Assembly (NCBI GenBank): GCA_009909005.1
Contig: JAAAOG010000178.1
Span: 1-37,046, forward strand
DNA: 37,046 bases
Origin: Alphaproteobacteria bacterium
GTDB lineage: Bacteria; Pseudomonadota; Alphaproteobacteria; DSM-16000; Inquilinaceae
Direction: 5' to 3'
Position 1 is the first letter of the stretch; each line of letters begins with the position of its first letter. Of this stretch, positions 8,835-19,581 are shown in pieces. The notes beneath the pieces were generated by a model that saw only the letters and a program-made list of their open reading frames with translations, did not search any database and had not been told where the DNA came from. A program made the position numbers and the translations under genes.

Positions 8835-9473
8835 ATGGCCGACGTTACCGTCTACGGCTTTCCCCAGAGCACCTATGTCCGTACCGTACGTATGACCCTG
8901 GCCGAAAAGGGCGTGCCGTACTGGTTGGAGCCGCTGATGCCCGGCGCGCCGGAGCTGCAGACCCTCCATCCCTTCGGCCGCATCCCCGCCTTCCGGCACG
9001 GCGAGCTGGTGCTGTTCGAGACGCTGGCCATCTGCCGCTATATCGATGAGGCCTTTGACGGCCCGCCGCTGCAGCCCGACGACGTTATCAACCGCGCCAT
9101 CATGACCCAGTGGGTCAGTGCGATCATCGACTCCTTCTATCCGGCGATGATGCGGGACTATTTCATGCATTATGTCCGGGCGAGTCTGGGCAAGCACCCG
9201 CCGGACCGCGCCGCCATCGACGCCAGCCTGTCGCAGCTCGACAAGGCCTTTGCCGTGCTGGAGCAGGCCTGTTCCCATGCCGACTATCTGGCGGGCGACG
9301 ATCCGACCCTGGCGGATTATTTCCTGCTGCCGATCCTCGGCTATCTCGCCGAGGTGCCGGAATCGGCGGAGCGCCTCAACGCCGCCCCGCATGTGCTGGC
9401 TTGGCTGGCCCGGGTCGCTTCCCGACCCAATGCCGTCGACACCGTGCCGCCGCCGCTGCCGGGCACGGAATAG
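8835..9473 (+). CDS. Glutathione S-transferase family protein
   Basis: Soluble cytoplasmic thiol-transferase-fold protein of 212 residues. The N-terminal thioredoxin-like half (about 1-78) shows the GST pattern: VTVYGFPQSTYVRTVRMTLA at the start, a cis-proline motif FGRIPAF near 54, and LFETLAICRYID near 65-76 for the glutathione gamma-glutamyl site. The C-terminal helical half contains the conserved N-capping region (DDPTLADYFLLPIL near 155). The active-site position carries Ser/Thr (QSTY) rather than Cys, as in theta/beta-like classes. Start ATG 8835 follows AAAGGGA by seven bases. It lies 90 bases after cysE and may be co-transcribed with it. The substrate is unknown; detoxification or stereospecific isomerisation are both possible for this family. 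Confidence 0.85.
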   Translation: MADVTVYGFPQSTYVRTVRMTLAEKGVPYWLEPLMPGAPELQTLHPFGRIPAFRHGELVLFETLAICRYIDEAFDGPPLQPDDVINRAIMTQWVSAIIDSFYPAMMRDYFMHYVRASLGKHPPDRAAIDASLSQLDKAFAVLEQACSHADYLAGDDPTLADYFLLPILGYLAEVPESAERLNAAPHVLAWLARVASRPNAVDTVPPPLPGTE

Positions 9474-9597
9474 AGCAAGAGAGACTTTTCGCCTTCGACA
9501 ACCTTGGTTACAGTGGCGTGCCGGTTTGAGGGACGGTGGCGGCGGCCGCCGGCACCGTGTAGAATGAGCGTCTTTTCGGGTAAGGACGGGCAGCGTC

Positions 9598-10155
9598 ATG
9601 GCAGGCAGCGTCAACAAGGTCATTCTGATCGGCAATCTCGGAAAGGATCCGGAGGTGCGGACCTTCCAGAACGGCGGGCGGGTTGCAAATTTCAACCTTG
9701 CGACGAATGAGCGCTGGACCGATCGCAACTCCGGCGAACGCCGCGAAAAGACCGAATGGCACCGGGTGGCGGTACTCAACGATGCCCTGGTGGGGGTGTG
9801 CGAGCGCTATCTGCGCAAGGGCTCTAAGGTCTATATCGAAGGCCAGCTCGAAACCCGGAAATGGCAGGATCAGCAGGGCCAGGACCGCTACACGACCGAG
9901 GTCGTCGTCCGGCCCTATCGCGGCGAGTTGACCATGCTCGACGGCCGCGGCGAGGGCGCGGGGGCCGGCCCGGGCGCCGGGGCGGGCGGCGGCGGCCGCA
10001 ATCCCTATGAGGAAGGCCCGGGCGGCGATCCGGGCTATGGCGGCGGTTATGGCGATTACGGCGGTGGCGCGGCGCCGGCGGATCGCGGGAGCGGACGGGG
10101 CGGCGCTCCCGGCGGACCCGGCGGCGGCGACCTGGACGACGAAATCCCATTCTAG
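9598..10155 (+). CDS. ssb: Single-stranded DNA-binding protein
   Basis: Binds and protects single-stranded DNA in replication, recombination and repair. The OB-fold occupies about residues 1-115 ([20 protein letters not shown] at the start, [18 protein letters not shown] near 40, [11 protein letters not shown] near 80). It is followed by a Gly/Pro-rich disordered tail and ends in the acidic tip DLDDEIPF, which docks partner proteins in SSBs generally. Length 185 residues, typical. The gene is preceded by 124 non-coding bases; a TAGAAT hexamer at 9560-9565 could be a -10 element but no good -35 is visible. In many alphaproteobacteria ssb lies close to gyrA and coaD; here three unrelated genes sit between ssb and gyrA. 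Confidence 0.97.
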   Translation: MAGSVNKVILIGNLGKDPEVRTFQNGGRVANFNLATNERWTDRNSGERREKTEWHRVAVLNDALVGVCERYLRKGSKVYIEGQLETRKWQDQQGQDRYTTEVVVRPYRGELTMLDGRGEGAGAGPGAGAGGGGRNPYEEGPGGDPGYGGGYGDYGGGAAPADRGSGRGGAPGGPGGGDLDDEIPF

Positions 10156-10389
10156 CTTTTGCCGCCCGAAGGCCGAAGAAACGCAATAATTGTGCGCTGC
10201 CTCGAATTCCGGCGTCCGACCAATCGCTTCTGCCTCGTCCTTGACGGAGCTTCTTCAAGGAGGCGCGACCTTTCCCCTGGATTCCCGTCCAAAATTAACG
10301 AGGATGGTTGAGCTCGAAAGGGATAATTCCTTCACGTTTGTCCTGTTGAATGACGCTGCGTTGCCATCGGGATAAACGGATACGCTAGT

Positions 10390-11598
10390 ATGATCAAAGT
10401 AGGTTTCGATCAGTCCGAGAGCGTTGGGCGGGCTGTGGAGCGGGTCCTGAAGCAGGCCTTGGCCGGGCAACCGGTGGAATCCGTCGGCTTCGGACTGTGC
10501 TTTGCCGGCGGCCGGCATGATCCGTACGCGGTATTGGCGGCGCTCCAGCAGGCATTGCCCGGCGTGCCGATCATCGGCGGTGCGGCCGTCGGTTGCATGG
10601 GCAATTCCGGGCTTGGGTATTCAGGCTTCGAGCTGACGCTGGCCCTCTTTCCCAAGAGCCTCGGCGCCTTTTCCGTCTGCCGGACGAACGGCCTCGACAA
10701 GAGCGAGTTCGACAGCGGATGCCGGCTGGGACGCCGGATCGCGGAGGAGGTGACGGGCGAGCCGCATGTCCTGTTGTTCTACGACTGCATTGCCGAGCCT
10801 TCCGGCCCGAGCGGGCTGCATCCGGCGAGCTGGCTGCTGGACGGTCTTTATGCCGGGCTCGGTGCTGTGCCGGTGACCATTTCCGGCGCCGCCATGCTCA
10901 GCGATTTCGGCCTGTCCGGCAGTTGGCTGTTCGACGGCCAGGGCGTGGCGACGCATTCCGCCGTCGCGCTCGTCCTGCCGCCGGCGGTTCAGGCCACCAC
11001 CAGTATTTTCCACGGCTGCATCCCGATTTCCGGCTTCTACGAGATCACCCGGATCGAGGGCGCCGCCCTTTACGAGCTGGACGGGCGGCCCGCGGCCTCC
11101 GTCATCGAAGAGTTCATTCCACCCGAGCTTTTCGACGACGATTTCAGCCTGATGCTGCATGCCACGATCGGCCAGAACCAGGGCAACCGCTTTTCGGATT
11201 ATAAGGAAACGGCGTTCGTCAACCGTCTCGTGCTGTCCGCCGATCGCAGCAACGGCAGTCTGCGGCTGTTCGATGCGGATTTTCATGAAGGCGCCGTTGT
11301 CCAGATCATGCTGCGCGACACCAATACGGTCCTCGAATCGACCCGCTCGGGGGCGCGCCGCGCGGCGGACGCCCTTTGCGACAGCGCGTTGCTCAATCTG
11401 TATTTCGACTGCGCGGGGCGGGCCAGCGCGGTCAGCGGCCTGCCGATGGAGGAAGCGGGGATCGTCCAGGAGATCATGGAAAAGAAAGGCCCATTCTGCG
11501 GCTTTTATTCGGGGGTCGAGATTGCCCCGTTCTTCGGCCGTAGCCGCCCGCTCGACTGGACGGGCGTTCTCACCGCCCTCAGCGCGCGGGGGCCTTGA
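10390..11598 (+). CDS. FIST-domain sensory protein
   Basis: FIST (F-box and intracellular signal transduction) proteins are predicted small-ligand sensors, often encoded beside signalling proteins. This 402-residue protein shows both halves: FIST N, about 20-200, with VPIIGGAAVGCMG near 58-70 and HVLLFYDCIAEPSG near 130; and FIST C, about 220-380, with GCIPISGFYEITRIEGAALYEL-type sequence around 215-235 and GPFCGFYSGVEIAPFFG near 373. No membrane segment or signal peptide is visible, so it is probably cytoplasmic. Start ATG 10390 has no clear Shine-Dalgarno sequence; the 234-base upstream gap has no convincing gene. Its stop overlaps a possible TTG start of the histidine kinase, and the two genes are probably a sensor/transmitter unit. 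The ligand is unknown (amino acids have been suggested for the family). Confidence 0.88.
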   Translation: MIKVGFDQSESVGRAVERVLKQALAGQPVESVGFGLCFAGGRHDPYAVLAALQQALPGVPIIGGAAVGCMGNSGLGYSGFELTLALFPKSLGAFSVCRTNGLDKSEFDSGCRLGRRIAEEVTGEPHVLLFYDCIAEPSGPSGLHPASWLLDGLYAGLGAVPVTISGAAMLSDFGLSGSWLFDGQGVATHSAVALVLPPAVQATTSIFHGCIPISGFYEITRIEGAALYELDGRPAASVIEEFIPPELFDDDFSLMLHATIGQNQGNRFSDYKETAFVNRLVLSADRSNGSLRLFDADFHEGAVVQIMLRDTNTVLESTRSGARRAADALCDSALLNLYFDCAGRASAVSGLPMEEAGIVQEIMEKKGPFCGFYSGVEIAPFFGRSRPLDWTGVLTALSARGP

Positions 11599-11618
11599 GT
11601 GACGGAAATGGCGAGGCG

Positions 11619-12935
11619 ATGACGGACGGCGATGAGGAACTGCGTTATTACCGGCGCCGCGTGGAAGAGCTGGGGAGGCGTCTGCTTGCCGCAGAAGAGC
11701 ATCGCCGGTATGCCCAGATCGAAGCGGACAAGGCGACCCGCAGCCTCTCGCTGTTGCGGGATTCGCACGAGCTGATCGATACCGCCGATAGTCTGGACGC
11801 GTTTTATCACCTTTGCCTTCAGAAAATCTGTTCGATCACGATGAGTGACAGCGCGGCCATCTTCGAGACCGGCGAGGATGCAGGCCTGCTCGTTCCGCTC
11901 ACCTGTTGCGGCCTTCTCGAAGGGGCCCTCACGTCGATGCCGGTCTCGCCGCCGCTGCAGGCGTTCGAAGTCTACAATGACCGTCAGCGAGAGTCGTGCG
12001 TCCTGTCGGCCGTGGCCCAGCAGACCGGGTATCGCCATTTCGCCTGGGCCTGGGACGAACGTCGCGGCCGGGGTCTGCTGGTCATGCGCAAATTCCTGGG
12101 CGGCCCGCACCGCCCCTTCTCCTTCGCCGATCAAGGCATTCTGCAGGCTGCTTTGGCGATTTTCGATGAGGTCTGCCGCCGCAAGCAGGCGCAGGAGGCG
12201 CTGTTCGCCGCCAAGATTGCGGCGGAAGACGCCAGCCTGGCGAAGTCCCGCTTTCTCGCCATGATGAGTCATGAACTCCGCACGCCGCTTAACGCCGTGC
12301 TCGGCTTCTCCGAAATGATCAAGGCTGAGACCGGCCAGCCACACCGTGATACCCCGGTCGGTGAGTACGCGGAGATGATCCACAGCAGCGGCACCCAGCT
12401 GCTCCGCATCATCTCCGATATCCTCGATATTTCGCAGCTCGAAACCGACCGCTTCGAGTTGCGGGAGACACGGGTCCGGCTGGCCGACCTGATCCGGCGC
12501 TGTACGGAGCCGGTCCGCCTCCGCGCCGCGGAAAAGGGCATCGCCTTCGACGTCGACATCGCCAGCAGCCGTCAATTCCTCATCGTCGACGAAAAACGGA
12601 TCAACCAGGCGGTTGGCAATATCCTTGACAACGCGGTGAAATTTACCGGCCAGGGCGGGGCCGTCCGGGTGAGCGTGTCCGGCTCCAACGGGTGCGGCCT
12701 CAGTATCGAAATCGCCGATACGGGCCTGGGCATGACGGCCGATGACATTGCCCGGGCCTTCGAGCCGTTCGGTCAGGTCGACGGCCGGCTTGCCCGCAAG
12801 AGCGACGGGATCGGACTCGGGCTGCCGCTGTCGCGAATCTTTGTCGAGCGTCATGGCGGCGCCATCACCATCGACAGTGCGCCGGACGAGGGGACGAGAG
12901 TCCGCATCACCCTTCCCAGCGACCGCCTGCTTTAG
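11619..12935 (+). CDS. Soluble GAF-type sensor histidine kinase
   Basis: Two-component kinase of about 438 residues without a membrane segment. A short N-terminal coiled-coil (about 5-50, rich in Arg/Glu/Leu) is followed by a GAF-like sensory domain (about 55-190). The HisKA dimerisation domain has the phospho-acceptor His218 in MMSHELRTPLN. The HATPase domain has an N-box NQAVGNILDNAVKF from about 329, a G1 box ADTGLGM and a G2 box GIGLGLPL. All catalytic boxes look intact. The start could be ATG 11619 or TTG 11595, which overlaps the FIST stop codon by four bases (TTGA). No response regulator lies next to it; the partial response regulator at 36999 is far away and its link is unknown. It probably transmits the state of the upstream FIST protein. 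Confidence 0.88.
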   Translation: MTDGDEELRYYRRRVEELGRRLLAAEEHRRYAQIEADKATRSLSLLRDSHELIDTADSLDAFYHLCLQKICSITMSDSAAIFETGEDAGLLVPLTCCGLLEGALTSMPVSPPLQAFEVYNDRQRESCVLSAVAQQTGYRHFAWAWDERRGRGLLVMRKFLGGPHRPFSFADQGILQAALAIFDEVCRRKQAQEALFAAKIAAEDASLAKSRFLAMMSHELRTPLNAVLGFSEMIKAETGQPHRDTPVGEYAEMIHSSGTQLLRIISDILDISQLETDRFELRETRVRLADLIRRCTEPVRLRAAEKGIAFDVDIASSRQFLIVDEKRINQAVGNILDNAVKFTGQGGAVRVSVSGSNGCGLSIEIADTGLGMTADDIARAFEPFGQVDGRLARKSDGIGLGLPLSRIFVERHGGAITIDSAPDEGTRVRITLPSDRLL

Positions 12936-13031
12936 GATCCGGGGAGGTGATCGGCCAAGGCCGGCACGGCCAAGGCCGTCGCCGACCGACAGGCGGGTCT
13001 GCTACAACGGCAGGGCCCGCCGGCGTGGAAC

Positions 13032-14465
13032 ATGCGTGCCGGCGCTTCCTTTGCTTCCGATCGACCGATGGTCCGTTCTCCCGACTCCGGGCGTCGCGGC
13101 GCCCGGCTCGCCCGCGATGTCGCCGAGCTGATGCGGCTCGGCCTGCCCGTCGTCGTCGCCCGGCTGGGTGTGATGACCATGGCGCTCGTCGACACCGTCA
13201 TGGTCGGCCGCTTCGCCAGCGACGAGCTGGCCTTTCTCAGCATCGCGCTGGTGCCGCTCAACCCGATGATCATCACCGCGCTGGGCCTTCTGCTCGGCAC
13301 GCTGGTCCTGACCTCGGAAGTTTTTGGCGCCGGCCGCGAGCCCGCATGCGGGGCGGTCTGGCGGCGGTCGCTCGGCTATGCTGCGGCGATCGGTGCCGCC
13401 GGCCTGGTCGTCTCCACCCAGGGAGCGGCGATCCTGGGCGCCCTCGGGCAAAGCGAGACGCTGTCGGCCGAAGGCGGCCGGGTGATGCTGGTGCTGGGCC
13501 TCGGCCTGCCGGCCAACCTCATCTACCTCACCACCGCCTTTTTTCTGGAGGGCATCAAGCGGCCGCTGCCCGGCATGGTGATGATGGTGGCCGCCAACCT
13601 GCTCAACATCGCCCTCAACTGGCTGCTGGTCTATGGCCAGTTCGGCCTGCCGGCGATGGGCGCCATGGGCTCGGCCTGGGCGACGACCATCCTGCGGTTC
13701 GGTCTGGCCATCGCCGTCTGCAGCTATGTCTGGACCATGGCCGACCATGCCCGGTTCGGCATTCGCGGACGGATCGAGGCCGACCGGCCCGCCTGGAACC
13801 GCCAGCGCCGCATCGGCTATGCGGCCGCCGCCTCGATCGGCACGGAATCCGCCGCCTTTGCCGTCCTCGGCATCTTTGCCGGCTGGCTGGGGAGTCTGGC
13901 GCTGGCCGCCTTTTCCATCGCGCTCAATGTGGTCGCCATCGTCTTCATGGTTGCGCTGGGCTTCGCCGGCGCCACGGCGGTGCGTGTGGCGGCCGCCCGC
14001 GGCCGGGAGGACCCGCATGCCGTGGCGCGAGCCGGCTGGCAGGGCCTGGCCGTCAACAGCGCGGTGATGGCGGCCATTGGGACTCTGCTGCTGTTCGCGG
14101 CACCGGCGCTGGCCGGGTTCTACACCCTGGATCCGGATTTGCGGATTCTGGTCACGCCGTTGATCGCCTTCGTTGCCTTCGTCCTGGTGGCGGATGGCGG
14201 CCAGGCGGTGATGGCCAACGCCTTGCGCGGACGCGGCGAGACCTGGTTTCCCACCGGCCTGCATATCCTATCTTATGTTGGTGTGATGGCGCCGGCCGGC
14301 TGGCTGCTGGCCCTCCCGCTGGATCGCGGCGTGAGCGGGTTGTTCGAGGCGATCCTGATTGCCAGCCTGGTGTCCGTTTCGCTGCTGTCGCTGCGATTCG
14401 CCTGGCTGGCCAGGGCCGATCGCCGCATCGCGGAGGCAGATGCGTCGTCAAGAGGCGGCTCATGA
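13032..14465 (+). CDS. MATE-family multidrug/metabolite efflux protein
   Basis: Inner-membrane secondary exporter of the multidrug and toxic compound extrusion family, 477 residues, a usual length, with about twelve hydrophobic segments visible as alternating stretches from residue 35 to 455. Family landmarks include LGLPVVVARLGVMTMALVD followed by TVMVGRF (helix 1 and its exit) near residues 37-62, ALGLLLGTLVLTSEVFGAG near 80-98, and LNIALNWLLVYG in the N-terminal bundle near 193-204. It would exchange Na+ or H+ for cationic drugs or metabolites. The start at ATG 13032 has only a weak ribosome-binding site; ATG 13068 is an alternative and would remove 12 polar residues. It follows the histidine kinase by 96 bases. 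The substrate cannot be read from the sequence. Confidence 0.9.
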   Translation: MRAGASFASDRPMVRSPDSGRRGARLARDVAELMRLGLPVVVARLGVMTMALVDTVMVGRFASDELAFLSIALVPLNPMIITALGLLLGTLVLTSEVFGAGREPACGAVWRRSLGYAAAIGAAGLVVSTQGAAILGALGQSETLSAEGGRVMLVLGLGLPANLIYLTTAFFLEGIKRPLPGMVMMVAANLLNIALNWLLVYGQFGLPAMGAMGSAWATTILRFGLAIAVCSYVWTMADHARFGIRGRIEADRPAWNRQRRIGYAAAASIGTESAAFAVLGIFAGWLGSLALAAFSIALNVVAIVFMVALGFAGATAVRVAAARGREDPHAVARAGWQGLAVNSAVMAAIGTLLLFAAPALAGFYTLDPDLRILVTPLIAFVAFVLVADGGQAVMANALRGRGETWFPTGLHILSYVGVMAPAGWLLALPLDRGVSGLFEAILIASLVSVSLLSLRFAWLARADRRIAEADASSRGGS

Positions 14466-14596
14466 GACCATAAGGAAAAGGCCGGCATTGTTCGCATCTG
14501 CGAAATTTGCTAAGCCTTCGTTTCAGTTGGATTTAATCTTCGCGTCAGGGGCCGGCGCAGGCCCGCCCCCGGTGCCGTGCGATAAAGATCGAGATT

Positions 14597-17338
<2,742 letters not shown>

Positions 17339-17371
17339 GCAAAGTCGGCCTCAGGCGAACGGAGGGCTCTC

Positions 17372-17899
17372 ATGGCCGCGGACCAGATCGGCGTCTATCC
17401 CGGGACCTTCGATCCCATCACGAATGGCCATATGGACATCGTCCGCCGCGCCGCCCGGCTGGTCGACCGGCTGATCGTCGCCGTCGCCACCAATGCCGGC
17501 AAGGGCCCGCTGTTCACCGTCGACGAGCGGGTCGAGATGGTGCGGGAAGAGGTCGCGCCCTTGCGCGCCCAGGGCCAGAAGATCGACGTGATGGCCTTCG
17601 ACAATCTGCTGCTGCACTTTGCCGAAAGCGTCAAGGCGACCATGATCATTCGCGGCCTGCGCGCCGTGTCCGATTTCGAATACGAGTTCCAGATGGCGGC
17701 GATGAACGCCAAGCTCGACCCGAATATCGAAACGGTGTTCCTCATGGCCTCCGACCGCAACCACTTCATCTCCTCGCGCTTCGTCAAGGCGATCGGCGAG
17801 ATGGGCGGCGACGTCAACCATTTCGTCGGGCCGCGGGTGGCCAAGCATCTCAGCCTGCGCTTCGCCGAGAACAATGGCGGCAAGCCGCCGGGCAAGTGA
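17372..17899 (+). CDS. coaD: Phosphopantetheine adenylyltransferase
   Basis: Transfers AMP from ATP to 4'-phosphopantetheine, the penultimate step of coenzyme A synthesis. 175 residues, usual for the family. The nucleotidyltransferase signature TNGH is at residues 17-20 after GVYPGTFDPI. IIRGLRAVSDFEYE near residue 90 and SSRFVKAIGEMGGDV near 130 are also typical. Start ATG 17372 has GGAGGG five bases upstream. The gene lies 33 bases after gyrA and is likely co-transcribed with it. No terminator with a T-run was seen in the 113 bases between its stop and the tRNA gene. Confidence 0.96.
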   Translation: MAADQIGVYPGTFDPITNGHMDIVRRAARLVDRLIVAVATNAGKGPLFTVDERVEMVREEVAPLRAQGQKIDVMAFDNLLLHFAESVKATMIIRGLRAVSDFEYEFQMAAMNAKLDPNIETVFLMASDRNHFISSRFVKAIGEMGGDVNHFVGPRVAKHLSLRFAENNGGKPPGK

Positions 17900-18012
17900 G
17901 CGAAGCGGCTTATCGGGCCGGCGCCGGCAGGGGACGGAGACGGCCGGCATGTCGCGGTTGCGGCCCCCTCGGTTGACCCTCACGCCCGCACACCGCATAT
18001 TCCTCCCCGAAC

Positions 18013-18088
18013 GACCGCTTAGCTCAGTCGGTAGAGCAACTGACTTTTAATCAGTAGGTCCAGGGTTCGAGTCCCTGAGCGGTCACCA
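18013..18088 (+). tRNA. tRNA-Lys (anticodon TTT)
   Basis: A full cloverleaf of 76 bases can be drawn. The acceptor stem GACCGCT pairs with AGCGGTC over seven bases. The D-arm contains AGCTCAGTCGGTAGAGC. The anticodon stem ACTGA/TCAGT encloses the loop CTTTTAA, with anticodon TTT at 18046-18048. The T-arm reads CAGGGTTCGAGTCCCTG. CCA is encoded at 18086-18088 after discriminator A. A possible integration site, because the sequence composition changes within about 200 bases downstream; no second copy of the tRNA 3' end was found in the window. Confidence 0.98.
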
Positions 18089-18270
18089 TAAAATCAATGA
18101 CTTAGTGGCCGACTAGTCTGGGCATCAGACCTAAAAGCAGCGCCGGGGGGCACGCTGGGGACACAACGGCAAAACGGCGCAACAAGCATGCTCATCCTCG
18201 CTTTCCCGCCCTGCCGCATTTGCGAGGATGCGGCGCCCGGGGCACAACGGCGCATGTATGAGAGGGGAAT

Positions 18271-18765
18271 ATGGCACGGCAGGATATTTCGTACCTCGAA
18301 AAGCTACCGAAAGAGCGTGTCGTTTTGGGTGTTACAGTCCATGGCGTTCAAAATTCCCCATTTGGGGTGTTGGTCAAACTATTGATGGCAAACAATACTA
18401 CAGAATTGATCAACCTTTGCAGTGGACCAGCAAAAGCTACTTATGAAGCCCTAAAAATAATGAGAAATAATGGACGCTTGCCGCCATCAAGTGCTGAGCA
18501 GAACGAAACGCTTCAGGCGAACGCTCCGGAGATTTACGAATATGATTGCAATCAACATTTTAGTGACGCCCGAATGGCTGCTTTCACGAAATTCCTTCAA
18601 GCAAAGAATGGGTGCGCAATTGAGTATGTGATGCAGGATGCGTCTCGTAGAGCTTTTGCATTTCCTACTGAAGTGGCTCGGTTTTTTGGTGAATATATTG
18701 GGCAATACAAGGAATGTTTCGAGTTTCATGTCGATGAAGATCCATCTGAACCGATTGCCTATTGA
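18271..18765 (+). CDS. Hypothetical protein, AT-rich orphan gene next to tRNA-Lys
   Basis: A 164-residue open frame starting at ATG 18271, with GAGGGG three to eight bases upstream. The gene is visibly AT-rich (codons such as aat, ttt, gaa, att are frequent), unlike the GC-rich genes on both sides, which supports horizontal acquisition. The product has no signal peptide and no clear membrane segment. It has an LGVTVHGVQNSPFGVLVKLL stretch near residue 18, a helical, polar middle, and an acidic C-terminus (VDEDPSEPIAY). I do not recognise a family. It could be cargo of a small island inserted at the tRNA gene, or a remnant of one. The 182 bases between the tRNA and this gene contain two copies of CACAACGGC (near 18155 and 18243) and no recognisable integrase. 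Confidence 0.6.
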   Translation: MARQDISYLEKLPKERVVLGVTVHGVQNSPFGVLVKLLMANNTTELINLCSGPAKATYEALKIMRNNGRLPPSSAEQNETLQANAPEIYEYDCNQHFSDARMAAFTKFLQAKNGCAIEYVMQDASRRAFAFPTEVARFFGEYIGQYKECFEFHVDEDPSEPIAY

Positions 18766-18922
18766 TCAACTCTCCCACTACTGTTTTGCAGGTCACGTAC
18801 TTTAAGGGTTTTTCCATGCCTTTGATGTCGTCATATGCTTTGTTCACGGTGAGGTCCAATCAGCTTTTTGGGTAACATATATATAGGGGCTTATTTCTTT
18901 ATTACTATTACCGGCCGCACGC

Positions 18923-18951
18923 AAAAAGCCCCGCCGGCCGAACTGGGCGGG
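18923..18951 (-). terminator. Possible intrinsic terminator on the minus strand
   Basis: Read on the minus strand, GGCGGG-type and CCCGCC arms (18930-18935 with 18946-18951) form a six-base GC stem, extended imperfectly, with a ten-base loop, followed by five U residues (AAAAA at 18923-18927 on the plus strand). No minus-strand gene ends here, so it may serve a small RNA or a decayed gene. Confidence 0.4.
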
Positions 18952-19051
18952 CGGTTGCGCAGCCAGTAGGAATTTTCACCCCTCGCAAACCGGCTTGCAG
19001 GCCGCTGATCTGGCTGGCCGATCTGATGAAGCGATATGGCAAGAGCCTGAC

Positions 19052-19140
19052 CGCCGGGGCTGGGCAGCTATCTTGCATATCGCCACAGCTATGATATGTA
19101 AAGAGGTGGCAGCGGCTGGAGCGCCGGGGCTGGGCAGCTA
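19052..19140 (+). repeat. 19-base direct repeat, two copies 70 bases apart
   Basis: CGCCGGGGCTGGGCAGCTA occurs exactly at 19052-19070 and again at 19122-19140. The 51 bases between the copies contain the inverted pair CATATC (19076-19081) and GATATG (19093-19098), with another GCGATATG at 19031-19038. The arrangement lies about 175 bases upstream of the small overlapping gene pair and could be a recombination footprint or a set of protein-binding sites. Confidence 0.75.
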
Positions 19141-19314
19141 CGCAAGGGTGTGACGGAATTCGTTATCCCTTCGGCCGGAAGGCGTCCAGGGTGGTCCGCG
19201 GCCGTGCATGTGTTTTCAGAATCCGTTGTCAAGGTTCCAGTTTACGGTCTTGATAGGGAACGGGCGGCAAAGTGCCGGAAAATGCGCTCTCTGTCGGAAA
19301 TTGGGGTGATCGTC

Positions 19315-19581
19315 ATGCAAGAGATGGTGGTTCGGGTTAAGTTCCTGAAAAATAAGAGGACCGGGCTGCTTGTCGCCGTGAGCGATGACCTGAAGGGCTT
19401 GATGGTGCCGGCCCGGTCCATGGACGAGATGGGCGTCTTCCTGCCGGATGCGATCAAAGAGCTTATGGCGGCGAAGGGGCAGAGCCTGGAAGGTGTGGTT
19501 ATCGCCGCGGAAGCGGACGACGACAGCGGCGCCTTCGAGGTCGTCGATAAGGCAACCGCGCGCCTGACGATGGCCGCGTGA
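19315..19581 (+). CDS. Small HicB/DUF1902-like protein, possible antitoxin
   Basis: An 88-residue protein from ATG 19315, chosen because GGGGTGA at 19303-19309 is five bases upstream; the frame is open from GTG 19150, but the added residues show no family resemblance. The pattern MVVRVKFLKNKRTGLLVAVS followed by DDLKGLMVPARSMDEM and a helical PDAIKELM resembles the beta-beta-beta-alpha fold of HicB/DUF1902 proteins, many of which are antitoxins: a strand, then S-D-x-x-G-L, then an A-x-(S/T)-x-(D/E)-E helix. It lacks an obvious DNA-binding domain at the C-terminus, which is acidic instead. It overlaps the next gene by four bases (GTGA). The family call rests on pattern similarity only. Confidence 0.6.
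   Translation: MQEMVVRVKFLKNKRTGLLVAVSDDLKGLMVPARSMDEMGVFLPDAIKELMAAKGQSLEGVVIAAEADDDSGAFEVVDKATARLTMAA

Larger units (their letters stand above)
18766..19314 (+). other. Gene-free, repeat-containing stretch between two small acquired genes
   Basis: About 550 bases without a convincing gene. The left part (18766-18910) is AT-rich and includes a TATATATA run near 18875. It then holds a minus-strand terminator-like hairpin (18923-18951), a 19-base direct repeat (19052-19070 and 19122-19140) and three copies of a GATATG/CATATC motif (19033, 19076, 19093). The codons around 19008-19070 read plausibly as protein (LIWLADLMKRYGKSLTAG), so part may be a decayed gene, but no full frame is present. 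A TTGTCA hexamer at 19226-19231 could be a -35 element for the downstream pair; no good -10 was found. Confidence 0.5.

Noticed and set aside
10190-10375. A 61-codon open frame between ssb and the FIST gene
   Set aside because: No clear ribosome-binding site and no family resemblance; the gap probably holds the FIST promoter.
12947-14473. A 508-codon plus-strand frame overlapping the MATE gene
   Set aside because: The product is Arg/Pro/Gly-rich without domains, whereas the other frame encodes a normal 12-helix exporter.
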